The notes: generated by a model from the sequence alone, not told the origin. Shown: positions 32,149 to 46,835, numbered from the stretch's first letter. The stretch: 64,000 bases of DNA from Chamaecyparis obtusa (GCA_027943335.1 BSBK01005139.1:558001-622000); one strand, 5' to 3'. Made by a program: numbers and translations.

Positions 32149-34078
32149 CCAGTTGTTCCTCCCTCAACTTGCCCTAAAGTATAGTGTAAGATGAATTGGC
32201 CACAACTTATTTATCAGCTTAAGCTCCGATCTAGTTGGCCATTTCAGCAAATTGGAATTATTTATGATATAAATCATGGATATCTTGAATAAAAATCATA
32301 TAAAGGATTACCATAACGACCATGTTTGTTTGTAATGCTCATCCACATAAAATGTATGTACATGTAGGCAAAATAGACATGAAATGTATGTAGTTGAGAG
32401 AGTTCATTATCCAAAAATAATCTAATTAGTTTGCAAATGTTTAATTAAAAAAATATGAGCCACTTTAATTTTAAAGATATATAAATTATAAGACAATAAT
32501 AATTTAATAGCATTTATTTTAATTAGAACACATCAATTTTCATGTGGGTATCCTCAAAACATAAACATTCGTACATTTTAATATAAATATTAGTATACTT
32601 TAATTTAAAGTTTGATATGAAATATCACAACTTTTCCTTCTTTAAATGTTAGTCAGTTTTAGTCATTAAAAACCAAAGATGCCTAGCAAAATCATTCTAG
32701 AAGTGAAAATACAAGAAACTTGAAATATACTTTATAAAATTTGCAAGTTGAAATAATTTATACATTTAATTTGTATAGAAGTTTTATTTTATCCATCAAG
32801 ATAGAGATAATACAACTTTGCAAGAGGTCTAGTTTATGAAAAATATAGAAATCCTATTATTGGCACCAAAAGATAGATTTAATTACTCTACAAAAGATAG
32901 ATTTAATTAGTCTACAATTTTGTTTCTTTATCTTCACTCAAACAAAATGCTCAGAAGAATATCCCTTATATAAATAATAAAGTAAATAGAAAAATTTCAT
33001 TGGTTGAGATGAGAAATCAAAATACTAGTGATGCTAGAGGAAACTGAGACCATGATGGAAAACACAAGGTTCGTGCCTCTTGTAAAAAGGATGGCCTTGT
33101 TGGAAAAAGCACACCTTAATTAATCCATGATATGCATTGCTAGAAATTTATTATTAACCATAACATCCTCTGTAAAGATCTTAACACCCTTAAATAAGGT
33201 CTTCATCTTAGCATAAATTGCCACATAATCTTTGTTTTGAGCCTTACAATGGATGTTTTTAATCTTCAAAGTAAATGGATGAGTAGCTATGAGTGGCATA
33301 GAAAAAAATAAAAACCAAACACGATGAAGTATAACCAACAAACTAACAAAATTTCCACCTAATTAAAACAATAATTTATTTAATAGGATTCTGATGATTA
33401 TGAAAAATTTGTCTTTCAAATAGAAAGGGAATCCAACCTATGGAATGTGGTGTGATTAGCTAAGTGACATTGGGGTATGGTAGACATGGTTTTGTTATTG
33501 TTTCTCTTTTATATTTATTTACACTATTTTTGGATTGGATGTCAAGGAAAAATAGAAGACATGTCTCAAAGAATTACCCTTTTAAACATGACCCAAATTA
33601 CTTCATGTATTTACATTCATTCAATGTTTGGGAATGGACATGCCACACAACACATCATGCATCAAAACACAATCCCATTATAGTTTTTAAACATGGCAAG
33701 TATTAAAAAAATAATTGTAGTTTTAAATTTAAGATAAACAATGTTTTAGCCAATCAAAATCTATGTAGTATTTTTCCAGAATTATTCATGAAGAAATTGG
33801 CATTGAAAAATAATGCATTATGATTGATTGGAAATGCAAAACCAATCACCCTATCAAAAACTGCGTAATTTATAAATTTATCTTTCAAGAACTAAGAATG
33901 ATGTTAGTCACCAAATAGAGTTACATGAGCAACTATACAAGAATAAATCACACTACTTAGAAACCTTAGATTGGTCAAAAATATATATATTCAATTAAAA
34001 CACAAATCAGTCTAGATATCAAATATAGAATTTGTAATATCCCTAAATATAAATGTATATAAATTAAAATAATTGAAT
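32032..34078 (+). repeat. Direct duplication, copy B
   Basis: Second copy of 28036-30069, 2047 bp against 2034 bp. It begins inside what was the XTH coding frame and ends at AATAATTGAAT, after which the two loci differ completely. The copy starts lie 3996 bp apart, with 1962 bp of unrelated DNA between the copies. Confidence 0.9.
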
Positions 34079-35232
34079 ATCATATGGATGAGAACACAAA
34101 TGGATCCACACAAATGATAGAAACAATGACATGAATCCAATGATCTGCTACCCATGAAAATCTGATGCACAGATCAAACCCAACAAACAAAGATCAATTT
34201 TCTCCAATGCAAATTGGAGCATAATCTCAATTTCTCCAAACAAGAGGTGTGGAAATGAATTCTTTTTCCACAAGATAAAGTCACTTTTGCCAAAAAAAAG
34301 GACTTTAATAAAATCACTTAAATAAATAAAAACAAACTAAAGACTTCCTAGAAAATATTTGGAATAAATAAACTAATTCCAACTAAATGGAATTCAACTA
34401 CGACAAATTAGCTGATAAATAAAAATAAACTCCTAAAATAATTAAATCAACATTTAAATCCTAACTCATCTGTGATAACTGCGAGAACTCTAAATGCACA
34501 AACACATAACTGGTTTATCACAAATGCATATGAAATCTAGATTTACCCACACTTACCAGAGGTATAATAATCAATTATAGATACATTATCCATACAAGGA
34601 TGATATTGGCTAAGTCATGAAAGGTCAATGAAACAAGCTCATGTGCCACTACTAGAGATAAGACACACTCGAACCTACAACTCAGGTGGAAAAATGTTTA
34701 GAACTTGTTCACTAAAATATGCAAACATCAAGTGTAGCTACTCATAGTATAAATAGCTAAAGCATATAAATGAATAATAAAATACGCCTAATGAAACACT
34801 AATGCTCTAGTGATGCAATCAGTCATATGTATTAGAATGTTGTGATATTGGTCATTCCATATTATAATCCTCAATGAAGATAATCATTTAAATAACATTA
34901 AAGCATTAAATACTTATTTGCACAATATGAGCATATATTTGTAAAAATTCCAATAAAGCACCCAACAATAATAATGACGCAATATAACAAGGAACTAGAT
35001 AGAATCCTCATGATAGCATAATCCATTATTCTTGAATACATAATACACTAGATATCATTGTAAAGCATCATGTCACATCAAAACAACATCATCATGCAAA
35101 TATGATCAAAATGGTAAGCAAAAACAATATAATCTAACATCTAATAAGATATGATACTAATAAAACCAAAATAGTAAACATATTCCAATCTAAGATCAAA
35201 ATCACATGGAATGAAATGCAACCATGGGAGGC
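34079..35232. other. No gene recognised; probable 3' LTR side of the minus-strand gypsy element
   Basis: AT-rich DNA with no coding signal. It lies immediately beyond the 3' end of the minus-strand gypsy body, where its 3' LTR would be expected, and the possible LTR start on the minus strand is TGTAGTGCC at 35233. I could not find a matching second LTR. Confidence 0.4.
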
Positions 35233-38200
35233 ACTACATCCCCCCCCCCCCAGGCATAGGCTTACTCTTGGAAGCCTACAAAAAGATAGGGGTACAAATC
35301 TCTCAACTGTGAAGCATCCTCCCAAGTAGTTGAAGTCTCATCGCTTGGGTCCCATTGGACCCTTACCTACTCAATGTCTTGGCCCCTAAGGGTCAGCCTC
35401 TGATACTGAAGAATTTTGATTAGCTCCAAAGGAAGTTGCATGTCCTCTACTTATAAGGAACCCCAATCAAGAACATGGGTCACATTGGGAATATATTATT
35501 TGAGCACAGAAACATAAAACACATCATAAATACATGATAGGCTAGGTGACAATGCCAAGCAATAGGCAACATGACCAATCCTCTCAATAATATCATAAGG
35601 TCCAACAAAATGCAGTGCTAACATAGAGCCTTTCCCATGGCCCATGAGGCTCTTTTGTAGATGAACTCACAAAAACACACTATCACCTACCAATAAGTAA
35701 TGACCTAACCTATGGACATTTGTGTACATCTTGTATTGATCCTAAGTAGTAACTAAATTATCTCTAATGTGAACCACCTATTGCTCATATCCTGAAGCAT
35801 CTCGAGACCCAACACTACATGGTCCTCCAAATGATCTCAACTCAAGGGTTTATGACATGGTCAACCATATAAGGCTTGGAAGAGAGACATAGCAAGAGAA
35901 CTATGGTAGCCATTATTATAGGAAAACTCAACCAAGTACAAATAGTCCTCCCACTTTTACTATTGATCCATCACATACATGCGAAGCAAGTCCTCAAGAA
36001 CCTGATTCACCCGCTCTATCTGATCATTGATATCGAGGTGATATGTTGAACTAAAATTGATTTATGTGCCCAAATCATGCTAGATAGGTCTCCACAATGC
36101 GGAAGTAAATGTTGGATCTCTATTTAAAATGATCCTATGAGGTATCCCATGCAATTGAAGTATATATTTCATGAATGTATGTGCTACCAAAGAAATAGTA
36201 TAAGAATCTCTCATGGGTGAAAAGTGAGCCACCTTGGACAACTTATCCACAGTAACCATAATGACATCATGACAATGTGATGACATAGGTAGACCTATAA
36301 TAAAACCAATAAATATATTCTCCCACTTCTATTCAAGAATGAAATGTTACTTCAAAAGACCTACTAGATGCTAATGATTTGCCTTCACTCTTTAACACTC
36401 AGGACATCTAGCCATGAAATCAATAACATCATGCCTTATCCCTTCCCAAAAGTATAATTATCTAAGGTTAACATGCATCTTCTTGATTCCAAGATGTGTG
36501 GAATACAATGCACAATGTACCTCAAACAACACTAAATAACAAAGATCACCTAACACTAACATATAATCATTCCCATGGTGTTGCAATTGTCCATCTAAAT
36601 CCAAAGAGAAATCCAAAAATAATCCTACAAGGGTATGTTTGGACTTAATCTCTGCTCTAACTTCCTGATACCAAGTGTCACCAAGTAAAGCCCAAAGAAT
36701 ATGGTTGCACAAATATACACCAAGAGGCAAAATATGTATATAATTTATTCTCTTACTCAAGGCATCAGCAACAATTTCCTCTTTCTCCTTGATATAATGA
36801 ACATCAAAATTATACTAACAAAGGAACTTTAACCAATGATGTTGTTGTCATTCAGGTTCGATAGAGAAAAGATATACTAAAAGCTAAAATTATCATTATG
36901 TAACTAAAACTTGTGGCCCAAAAGAAAATTTGTCTAGTGCACTAACACATGCACAACTATTACTAACTCCAAATTGTGGGTCAGGTAGTTCAACTCATGA
37001 TCCTTGAGCTTCAAGGAATCATATTCTATCACTCATCCCTCCTACATAAGAACTACCCCCACACCCCCCAATGATGCATCAATACATACCATGAACTCAC
37101 CTACAGGATCTAGCATTGCCAAGATAGGTGCACTAGTCAATCACTCTTTAAGAGCTTGAAATGTTGACTCACACTGAGTAGACCAAACAAAATTCTTCCC
37201 TTTCCTCTAAAGAGAAGTGATAGGATGTGCAAATCCTTCATGAATTAGCAGTAGTAACCCACCAAATCCATGTAAGTACAAACCTCTGGAATAGTGGTCT
37301 ATGCTGACTAGTCCATAATGACCTTGATCTTTGAAGGATCCACAAAAATACCCTCTCCTAAGATGATATGCACCTAATAATTCACCTTAGTTTGGAAGAA
37401 CTCATATTTGGCTATGTTACCAAACAACTAATGGTTATGAAGACACAACATAACCTGACACAAATGGCCCTCATGCTCCTCCATTGTCCCCAAATACACT
37501 TAAGTGTTATCCAAAAACACAAGGACAAAATGATAAAGATAGGTGCGGAACACACCATTTATCAAGATCGTGAACACCAATGGCACATTAGTCAACCCAA
37601 AGGGTACAACCATAAACTCATAGTGGCCATATCAAGTACAAAAAGTTGTACAATGAATGTCAAGCTCATGGATATGAAGCTAATGGTATCTTGACTTAAG
37701 ATCTATCTACACGAACACTCGCTCCCTTCATCTAATCAAACAAATCATCAATCTTTGTCAAGGGATATTGATTCTTTACCATCACCTTATTCAACTACCA
37801 ATAATCAATGCACAAACACAAGGGTCCATCCTTCTTCTTCACAAAGATGACTAGTGCTCCCCAAGGGGAAACACTAGGATGAATATGGCCCTTGGCCAAA
37901 AACTCCTCTATCTACAAATATAGATCACTCAACTCTTGAGTGGTTATACAATAAGATGCTTGAGAAATAGGATCAACTCTGATAATGATCTCAATAGAAA
38001 AAAAAATGTTTCAATGAGGTGACATACCTAGGATCTCACTCAAAAATACATCTACAAACTCACAAAGTAGTGGGTTATCATCAAGAGACACCTCTTGACT
38101 CTCAATCCCATCAAGGTCACTAATAAAGACTATGAATAAATGACATCCCTATTACATACTCCAATTCATCTATGTGGTTGCAATCATACAAAGTGAAATG

Positions 38201-40107
38201 GGTCTCTGGACCCATGCAAGCTCAACACACCTACTTGTGTCATCCACACACTGTATTGACTTGCGTTAGTAATTTATACTCGCTTGGTGGAAAGATAACC
38301 AATCCATACCCAAGATAATGTCATATGAGCCCAAGGGTAGGATACAAAGATCTATGGTAGTGGTGAAGGTTCCATAATCCAACACACAAATATAGATAAG
38401 GGAGTCCATGACCACTCTAGAACCTATGGCTAACTCAATCTACCAGCTATCAACCCATCATGATCCTAGTAGCCCACATCGATTCACAAGAAAGGGGGAA
38501 TAAAGGAATATAAAGCACCAAAATTAAACAATATAGATGTAAATATACCATACAACACACCTATAGTCTCTACAAGAGTGTCCTGATGCTCATCTTGATG
38601 GTTATGAACCAGTGCTAAAACTTTATGAGATCTACTTACATCCCCAATAATAGGCTCAGAAATAGTAGCTCTCTAACTCAATTCTAAAGTTGTCCTTCGA
38701 GGATATGTATGGCTATGTGACCTTGTTGGCCCCATGAGAAACAAGCTCCCTACCAAGACCACAACCGACGAAAGGTGTACTCAACTAAAAGAAACTCCCA
38801 TACTAGAGTTTTTTTGACCACCCGACGGTGCACTATGTGATGGTTGACTATAAGAACTATCCCTATGATGTGAATCACCATGATGTCCTGCATGGTGACT
38901 ACTAGATTCATGCCTCTAGGAAAAACTCTGAAAAGGTCTCTGTCTACATTGATGATGGAAACTTTCCCTAGGAGGTTCCGAATAAGACCTAAAAAAACCT
39001 ACAGGTTGTACCTATGTACTTTGTGTACCTAGTTCAGAAGGTTGTGCACTATGAAATTGTGCACTTGTTCCACTACCAAAACCCTTAGCAATGTTATCCT
39101 TAGCCAATCTTGCCTTCTTGGTGACAAGGGAAAGTGTCCTAGGCTATTGCATATGAACATCTCCAACAATATGACCATTAAGGTTCCAAACAAAGTGTTG
39201 TACTAAGATAGGCTCATCATGGGTATAATTAACATACTACCTCAGCTCAAAGAACTCATGCTCATATTGATCCATTGATATTGTCCGTTGTTGAATATTA
39301 TGAAATGCATCAAAAAGTGCCTCTCGGTATTGGTCAAGAAGGAAATTCCCACGTAACTACTCCTCAAATATCTCCCAAGAAATAATCACAATATCCAATT
39401 GGATCTTCTTCTCCTCTATACACCTCTAAGTATATGCAAAACTCCTAAGGTTCATAATGGTATGCTAAGATCTAGTGTTTCTTGCATAATGGTACATAGT
39501 GAAGCAATGTCCAATATCTAAAAGCCAAGTCTTGACCTTAGTACAACTTCAAGAACCATCAAACGTAGGTGGACAAGACCTCATAAGATCTCTCATGTGT
39601 CTTGTATGGATAGTATCCTCATCCACCATTTTCATATCTCTCCTATGCTCTACTCTCAAGCCAAGTAGAGTACAAGAACACTCATGCTCTCTCCTCTCCT
39701 CATGATCGCCTTGATTAGATAATTGAGACTCCTTGTGGTGAGATTCCTCTTGACAAGGTACCAACCGAGTAATAAGTTCCTATAGAAGCTGAATTGATTG
39801 GAAATTCATGTCATTACCAGCACAACCCTCTCTTTGGTTCCCATGATGATCCTCATGATGTTCTTCCTTGTTATGCTCCTCCTCGTGGTCATTTTTATGA
39901 AAATTTTGTTGACCACCTATACCCCTAGGAGACATCCTTTAGATAAAATAAGACGTGGATTAGAATCACATAAAACATGAATAACAAACCATACTAAGGC
40001 TAACAATAGCAATCATAAAATATAACAACCACACATTTTTCAAACCAAATACAATGGGTACATATACATAGAGATCCCAGTGTGTGAAGATGTGCTTTAA
40101 TACCAAA
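35233..40107 (-). mobile_element. Decayed Ty3/gypsy element with chromodomain-like tail
   Basis: Minus-strand order is canonical. Gag starts at about 39764-39549 (MRDLMRSCPPTFDGS). A protease-like segment follows near 38530, then RT at about 37900-37330, and RNase H ending EEIVADALSKRINYIHILP near 36770-36720. Integrase runs 36760-35700, with GIKKMHVNLR and VDKLSKVAHFSPMRDSYT. The tail near 35410-35290 reads VQWDPSDETSTTWEDASQLR, like an integrase C-terminus with chromodomain. Two catalytic Asp positions of integrase appear lost (IGFIIGLP and RIILNRDPTFTS where Asp is expected). Dozens of stops are present. TGGTATTAAAGCAC (40104-40091) next to the LTR-like end is a Met-tRNA-type primer site. 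A C-run at 35240-35251 marks the polypurine tract. It resembles Tekay/Del chromoviruses. Confidence 0.75.
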
Positions 40108-40219
40108 TGTAATGCCCTGCTAAGGAACCCTAAGAATATAGGGTCAAATATGTTCAAAAATAAATTGTTTGTTGCATATTTGACCCTATATTCTGAGGGT
40201 TCCTTGGCAGGGCATTACA
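40108..40219. repeat. Inverted repeat, 45-bp arms, 22-bp spacer
   Basis: The left arm 40108-40152 starts TGTAATGCCCTGCTAAGG. The right arm 40175-40219 is its reverse complement with only two mismatches. Both outer ends are TGTAATGCCC, the typical LTR terminus of the neighbouring gypsy type. The left end directly abuts that element's primer site. It may be a head-to-head LTR fragment or a fold-back insertion. Confidence 0.9.
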
Positions 40220-40429
40220 TCCTCACACATGTACAATAGGACAAATTACATGTAGTGATTCCAAAAGAATATCCCAAACTAAATACAAATAAAGAAACCT
40301 AAGACAAGTAAAGATTAAATATTCTAACATAACTACACCATTAGTATCCTTATTTAAAGCTCTAGATACTGAAGGATATGCAGGTGAATAATATAAAAGA
40401 ATCTATTCACTCCCCAAATTACTTGAGCT

Positions 40430-43290
40430 TTAAAGGTTATGTAGTGGAGTCTTTTAAGAGCCCTAAAAGAGAAAAGTTACCAAACTTTGATGGAGTATTT
40501 CTCACATTTTATGAAACCTACAGGCCTTCAATCTAGATCCATAGGTGTGTATGGGATCCCTTCATAGTAACCTATCTTAGGTATGATCAACACCATACCA
40601 TTTGACAATGGAAATAATGAATGTATTTATAAAAAGCATCAGTTGAGGGCAATATAAATATGGAAAAAGTATGTATTTTTTTTCTTGCATGATGGGGATA
40701 ATTATCCAGCCATGGAAACATGTTTGGATGGGTTAGTGAATGATATGAATGGCATCTATTTATTCTTAGGTCATATAATCCTTGCAAGCTACAATATTTT
40801 TGTATAATCCCTTAAGAGTTGTAAGATCAAAGCATTGTCAAACTATGATAGAGCAGCTCTTAGATATCATGGAAACTAAAAATGTTTCATCTATCTAGAC
40901 CTACATATGAATATAGAATCCATGTATATTACCTATCTTAATTATAGTTAAATTGACATATTTTGACTAGTCCAAAAATGAATTTATTTTTGTAAAAAAT
41001 ATCATTTGAGATCACTGCATATGTAGCAAGAAGCATATTTTTCATGCTATAAATTGTGGGCAAAATTGATAGTTCCAACACATCCAAGTGGGTGGATGAA
41101 CTCTATAAGAGGCCTCTTATCATTCCCCAAATCACTTGATCCTTGAAAGCTACACCATTATAGTGTAGTCTTTTATGAGCTCTAAGAGAAAAAAACCACC
41201 AAACTATGATGAAGTTCATGACACCTAGGGATTTTTTTTGGATCTACAAGTGGATAGAGTGACCCTCCATGTTAACCTATCTCAATTCTAGTTAAATCCA
41301 CATGATTTAATCATGCCAATAATAAATGCATTTATAAATAGTGTCAGTTAAAATCAGTACAAGTGTTGAAATATACATATTATCACATATTTCATACATG
41401 GTGGAGTCAAACCGAGTACAAAAACATGTCTATGTAGATGGTTGAATGCTACCATAGACATTTATTGTAAATAAATTGAGGTAGTGGATCAAATTCCTAC
41501 ACTAATCTTGAAAGGATGGTTATGTGAAAAACTTTCTTAAATCTTTACAATAGTTACAAAAACCTAATAGAAATAAATATAAATAGATTGCATGCCACAA
41601 TACAATAGTTTATGTAGAGAAAACCTTTTTGGGAGAAAAATCCCACACTCCAAAAGTTGACCAATATATTATTAAAAAATAAACAACAAATTATGATATA
41701 ATTGCATAGCAAGCTTGTCATAAGAGTATTACCAACTAGATATTTGAAGGTAAGTCAATATCTATAAGACTCTTACACACAACATATATCTCACACACCT
41801 AATATATAGGAGATACAATACATGTAACCATGAAACAGTGTTACAAATCCATGGGCTAAAAACCACTTGAAAGATGGCACCCATCTTATCTCCAACCTAA
41901 GATCTCCTATAATGTGTCAAAACAAACATCAACATGTTTAACTCCCCTTTACAACTCATTTATTTTTTGAATACATTTTTACATTTCTTATTTTAAGAGA
42001 CCCAAATTCTAGAGGTCATAAATTTTGAACCAAGTGTTCAATTGATGAACCATTTGAATTGCTGGAAATATTGTTACATGCTCTATCAACCTATAACTTT
42101 CCACTTTGATTACATTCATTTTAGATCCATTTAAAATTTATTCAGCAACTTAAAAAGTGAAAATGTTTAATATCTTCAAATCTAGACATGATCTTACAAT
42201 GAAAGTTTACCAACGTGCTAATCTATACCATTCAAAGCCGTAGGGAGAGTTTAGGAAAAATTTGTTCTCAAATATAAACTTACTATAAATAGTAACCTTA
42301 TGTAAATGCAAGGTTGAGACAATATTTTCCTTACATTTATTCATTTCTCAAGTAATCCAATTCTCATAGACTATGCTATTCTAACACAATCTCTTAAGAT
42401 CCCTTAGAGGAAAAAGATACCAAACTATGACAAAGTATTTACTAGAGCTAGTGACACCTAAGAATGTGTTGCTAGACATACAACTAGTGGACACATGGCC
42501 CCTCAATATTAACATATATCTATTATATTCAACTTCACATTGTTGATCGTACCAACAATTAATGCAATCTTGCAAAGAAATCATTTAAGAGCATTAAAAA
42601 TGTCAAAACAAATATATCTTACATCACATGCATGGTGGGGTCAAATTAGTTGTGCCAACACATCTAGGTAAATAGTTGAATCCTAGTGAAGAGGAATTTT
42701 ATTCCTCAAGTCACTCAATTCTTGCAAGTTATGATATTTCAATATAGTCTCTTCAGAGCCATAAGAGTAAAAGAATGCCAAGTTATGACAAAGTAGTTCT
42801 TAGAGCTTGTGGCACATACAAATATTCTATTTGGATACATTGTTGGATATGAGGTCCCTAAATAGTACCTTGTCTTGATTCAAGCTAACTTGAAATTATT
42901 TGACAATTATAAAAATAATGAGTGTGTTCCTACACAAAAGTAATTTAAGATTTGTGCAACCACATAAATAGGTATATTTTGTGTTTTGTGCATGGTGAGA
43001 TCAAATTGACCATGGAAAAACATTGAGTTGGTTATTTGAATCCCACTAGAGACATCCATTTATTTTCTAGGTATCCCTATGCCCATAGGATACATTACTA
43101 TGGCATAATCTCTTATAAAATTACAAAACTATGATGAGTAGTTATTAAATCTCATGAACTATCTAGACCTATAGGTGGATATAGGGTCGTGCTATAATAT
43201 CCTATCTCAACTTCAGTCAACTTAACAACTTTTTAATCATGCAAAAAATGAATGTAATTTTACAAACATATTATTATTTGAGAGTAGTGG
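40430..43290. repeat. Degenerate tandem repeat, unit about 358 bp
   Basis: The landmark CAAACTATGATGAAG and the preceding AGTCTCTTAAGAGCCCTAA-type word recur near 40481, 40839, 41200, 42421, 42780 and 43126. The spacing is 358, 361, 1221, 359 and 346 bp. The long gap implies an insertion of about 860 bp or badly decayed copies between 41460 and 42370. Copies are only loosely similar, so this array is old. The sequence is unrelated by eye to the 358-bp array at 3732. Confidence 0.7.
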
Positions 43291-46200
43291 ACACCTAGAA
43301 ATTATTAGAATATTTGAGATTCTTCTTATTTTTAGCTCATTTTGCACAATCTGTGTACAATAAGAAAAGGGAAGCAAGGGGGATTGTTCTCCTTTCCTAT
43401 TGCATAATCAAAAGAAAAATGACCCTCTAGGCTCAAGAGGACTTAATCGCTAAAAGAGTGCAATGATCCTTCACTTTAGATGATTAGATGTGTTGATTTA
43501 AAGGAATATGATTGAATGATGCAAGATAGAAGACAAAATAAGAAAAAATGACCAGTTGCATAATATACAGTCTAACAAAAAATAAACAACCATACATAGG
43601 TACCAAAAATATTAGCAAGATAGCACTACTGATCTATGATTTCAATTTGAAGCTATTTTGTAGGAAAAAGGTCGCCTTGGGCATCCTATTCTTGGGAAGA
43701 GGGGGAAAAGGGTGCCTTGTTCCCAACACCATTAACATAACTCAATTGCAGATTATCTATCAAATCTTGTACTTTCTAGATTTGAAATAATACATTCACC
43801 AGATGTACCTACACACATAAAAATGGAAAATTGTTGTGTAGAGAGGAGTTTGGCTCAATCAAAACCCGATTTTGAATCAACTTTGAAATGAAATAAAGTA
43901 AATGAAAGCATGTTGTCATATAGAAAAGGCTAGACCTAAAAAAATTAAGTGTATTATACCTTGGCAATGCAAATACTTATTTGAATGTGATCAAGTATGT
44001 TGATACAATAGCTTTGACTTCACACAAAAACCAAAAAGGAAACAATGAATGACAAAACCTTATGTAATGGATATTTTTATTTGTCCCAATTTTTGATAAA
44101 TAGATTGAATAATGAAAACATGAATGAAACTAGATGCCTGAATATATGTAAATGGATACTTACACTATGATCTTCTTCCTTGATGGTGGACTCCTTTTCT
44201 TGGCCTTCAATGAGGGAAAAAAGCTTGATCCATAGATAAAATTGCCTTGAAAACACTTTAGAATGCTTAAAATCTTGCTTGAGAATGCTTGAATGTGAAA
44301 TTGTAGGAAAGATCTTGAAATATTGATTTCCTTATATCTATTGAGGAGAGATAGGTTACTTTTATACCTCTTGTTCATGGGGAAAAAGGCATAAATGAGT
44401 CTAACAATACAAACTAGGTATATCAAGTTTAACACTTTCTCCCTAAGCCATTTGATACAAGAGAAAGAGGGGCTTCCAAGCATAACTCTCAATATGACCT
44501 AGGTTAGATTAGCAAAACCCAAAGGTGATAAGGGATGCAAATGCTACAACCAAGTTATATTAAGGAAGTATATTAGAAAGGCCTATTTCATGCAATGTAA
44601 TTCAATTATAGATATGTAAAGAAGATGACAAAAATTGAAATAGTTGATTAAGCAAGAAGTGTAAGATGAGTCTAGGGACCAATTAAATGCAATCATCCTA
44701 ATTAAGATATAGAAAAAGATCTATCCTAACAGATAAAACAAATGATAAGGTACTTACCTCAAAATAAGAAAGGTAATATGACCTTTTTCTCTAAAAATTA
44801 CAAATCTAAGACTATGACAAAACTTTTAACTATAAATCCACAATCACAACAGAAAACCCAAAAAATGTTATTTTTCTCAAACCTCTAGGAATGGGTTGAC
44901 CATGTCAGCATGTTCTAGAACAAGTTGACTAGGTCACTGTGTTCCTAGGATACCGTAGCCAAGTCAACCCAACTTCTTCAGAAATGTCTCGAAGAGTGGA
45001 TTCCAGATCTATGATCATCAAACTGATAACCTGCAAGTCTATTACAAAACCGGTGTGTATGGGTCACTATGAAGGGGTTTTCCTTAGTCAAACCCATGTT
45101 TTCATGATTTCTACCTCCGCAAATAGCCATTAGGAAAGATGTTGTGTGTGTGTGTAGTGCTCATGAACCCTAGATTATATATCTAGAATGTAAAAGAGCA
45201 AGTAAATGCTGAGAATCTACTCTCATGAGTAAAACCCTATCATGTAAGTGTGCTTATAAATGTAAATGTGTACAAGAATATGAAGAGACAAAGATTAGAT
45301 TTGAACATAGCATATAAATCATACCAAGCCCCTAAGGCTAAAGTACCCTAACCATCTTCATGATCCCCTCGCATCTCCATGGTTTCATGAAATGCTTGAA
45401 TGCTTGAATTAAACATATGTAGATGAAGACCTCACTTTGCAATGAAAGAACTAGATCCAGTGCTTAGCTTCCACCTTGCAATTTACCTATGTTAGATTGG
45501 GGTGTTCATGTGTGCTTGTACCTTGCTTCCACCATCATCCATCATGAGGAAAATCAAGCATTGGATGTCTTTTTATAGTGAATTTTGAAATTACCCTCGC
45601 GAGAGTCAACTACATAGTGAGTAGGAAGTAATGAAACTTTGAAATAGGACCAGCCCCAACACATTCCAACCACCAAGGAATAGGTCAACTTGGTCAACCT
45701 ATTCCTGAATAGGTTGATCTGGTTGACCTTTTCCCCAAGAGGCCAGAGTCTTGGGTTTGTAACCTAGGCTTCCAGAACTGCAGAGGATCTAGGTATAATG
45801 TGTATCAAGAATTGTCAGGAAAATGGGGCCTAGAAAGAGGAGGATGCATAGAAATTAGATCCTACCTCATCCTATGAGTGAGAGAAAGGTAAATCAAGGA
45901 GGAAGTGTTAGGTCCTACTTCAATTTTGCCTAGGAGAGAGAGAGAGAAAGAAAAAGGAAAGTGTGAGCTCCAAGTACAAATGTGCAATGCAAACACACTA
46001 AAGAGGAGCTAAAATGTCATAAATTAAAGTGCATCCAATTTGAGATGGTACATTTAGCCCCCAATTTAGAATCATATGACACTACATGCATATGCAAGCT
46101 AAAGTAATCAAAGCATATATACAATTGAAAAAAGGATATGACTAAGTCCACATGCACAATTCCTACAAGAAAACATCAGTAATTACATGTTGAAAAACCA

Positions 46201-46639
46201 TAGATTAGTGATAATCAAAATCACTGAGGACTTACTAGAGAAAGATGATGAAGTTCATGGGTAGCTATATGCCCCCTTATTTCATCTTGCTTATTCAGGA
46301 AAGGTGAAAAAGGGTATCATGTTTACCACATCGAACTAAATAAGGAAAATGATGACAAGTAACCTTCAAAACCATTCAAGATGAATCCTAAATATTTTCA
46401 AAGGTACTTGGATAGCAAGGTAATTGAATCACAATTTCAATGCCCATGATGACACCCAAATTGGAGCTACTGAACTCAAGATATGATCGAAAGAGTGAAA
46501 GAGGGAAATAACATCTAACAATGATAAGCTAACTTTTTAGAAAAAGGTAACCTAATTAGTGACATACATAAAGTGATGTTACCTTTGTGAAAGCTCATTT
46601 GGAATATTTTCTCAAAGGTGAAGAAGGAGAAGGAGAACG
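43291..46639. other. Long stretch without a recognisable gene
   Basis: AT-rich DNA with short frames but no family motif. A GTTGACC/GGTCAAC-rich patch at 44890-44970 and 45670-45745 echoes the repeat in the first intron of the gene at 46640. A purine run GAGAGAGAGAAAG lies near 45940. It may be the upstream part of the plant mobile domain element. Confidence 0.5.
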
Positions 46640-46835
46640 ATGTCGAGGAAGGAGGAACTATCACCAACGCGGATGGAGGTGCTCTAACATGAAATGGTAG
46701 ATGGAATAGAGCTAGAGGAGGTATGTCTCAATGCCCATGCCCATTTACTTATGTTTTCCTTCCATTCTCATGCTTTATGTATATTTAGGAAGTTGTTCTA
46801 CATGCCATAGGAAGCTATTTTTGATAGTTAGGTCA

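Noticed and set aside
40108..40219. A complete 112-bp LTR of the minus-strand gypsy element
   Set aside because: The 3' side at 35233 shares only the first ~10 bases, so the hairpin is not a matching LTR pair.
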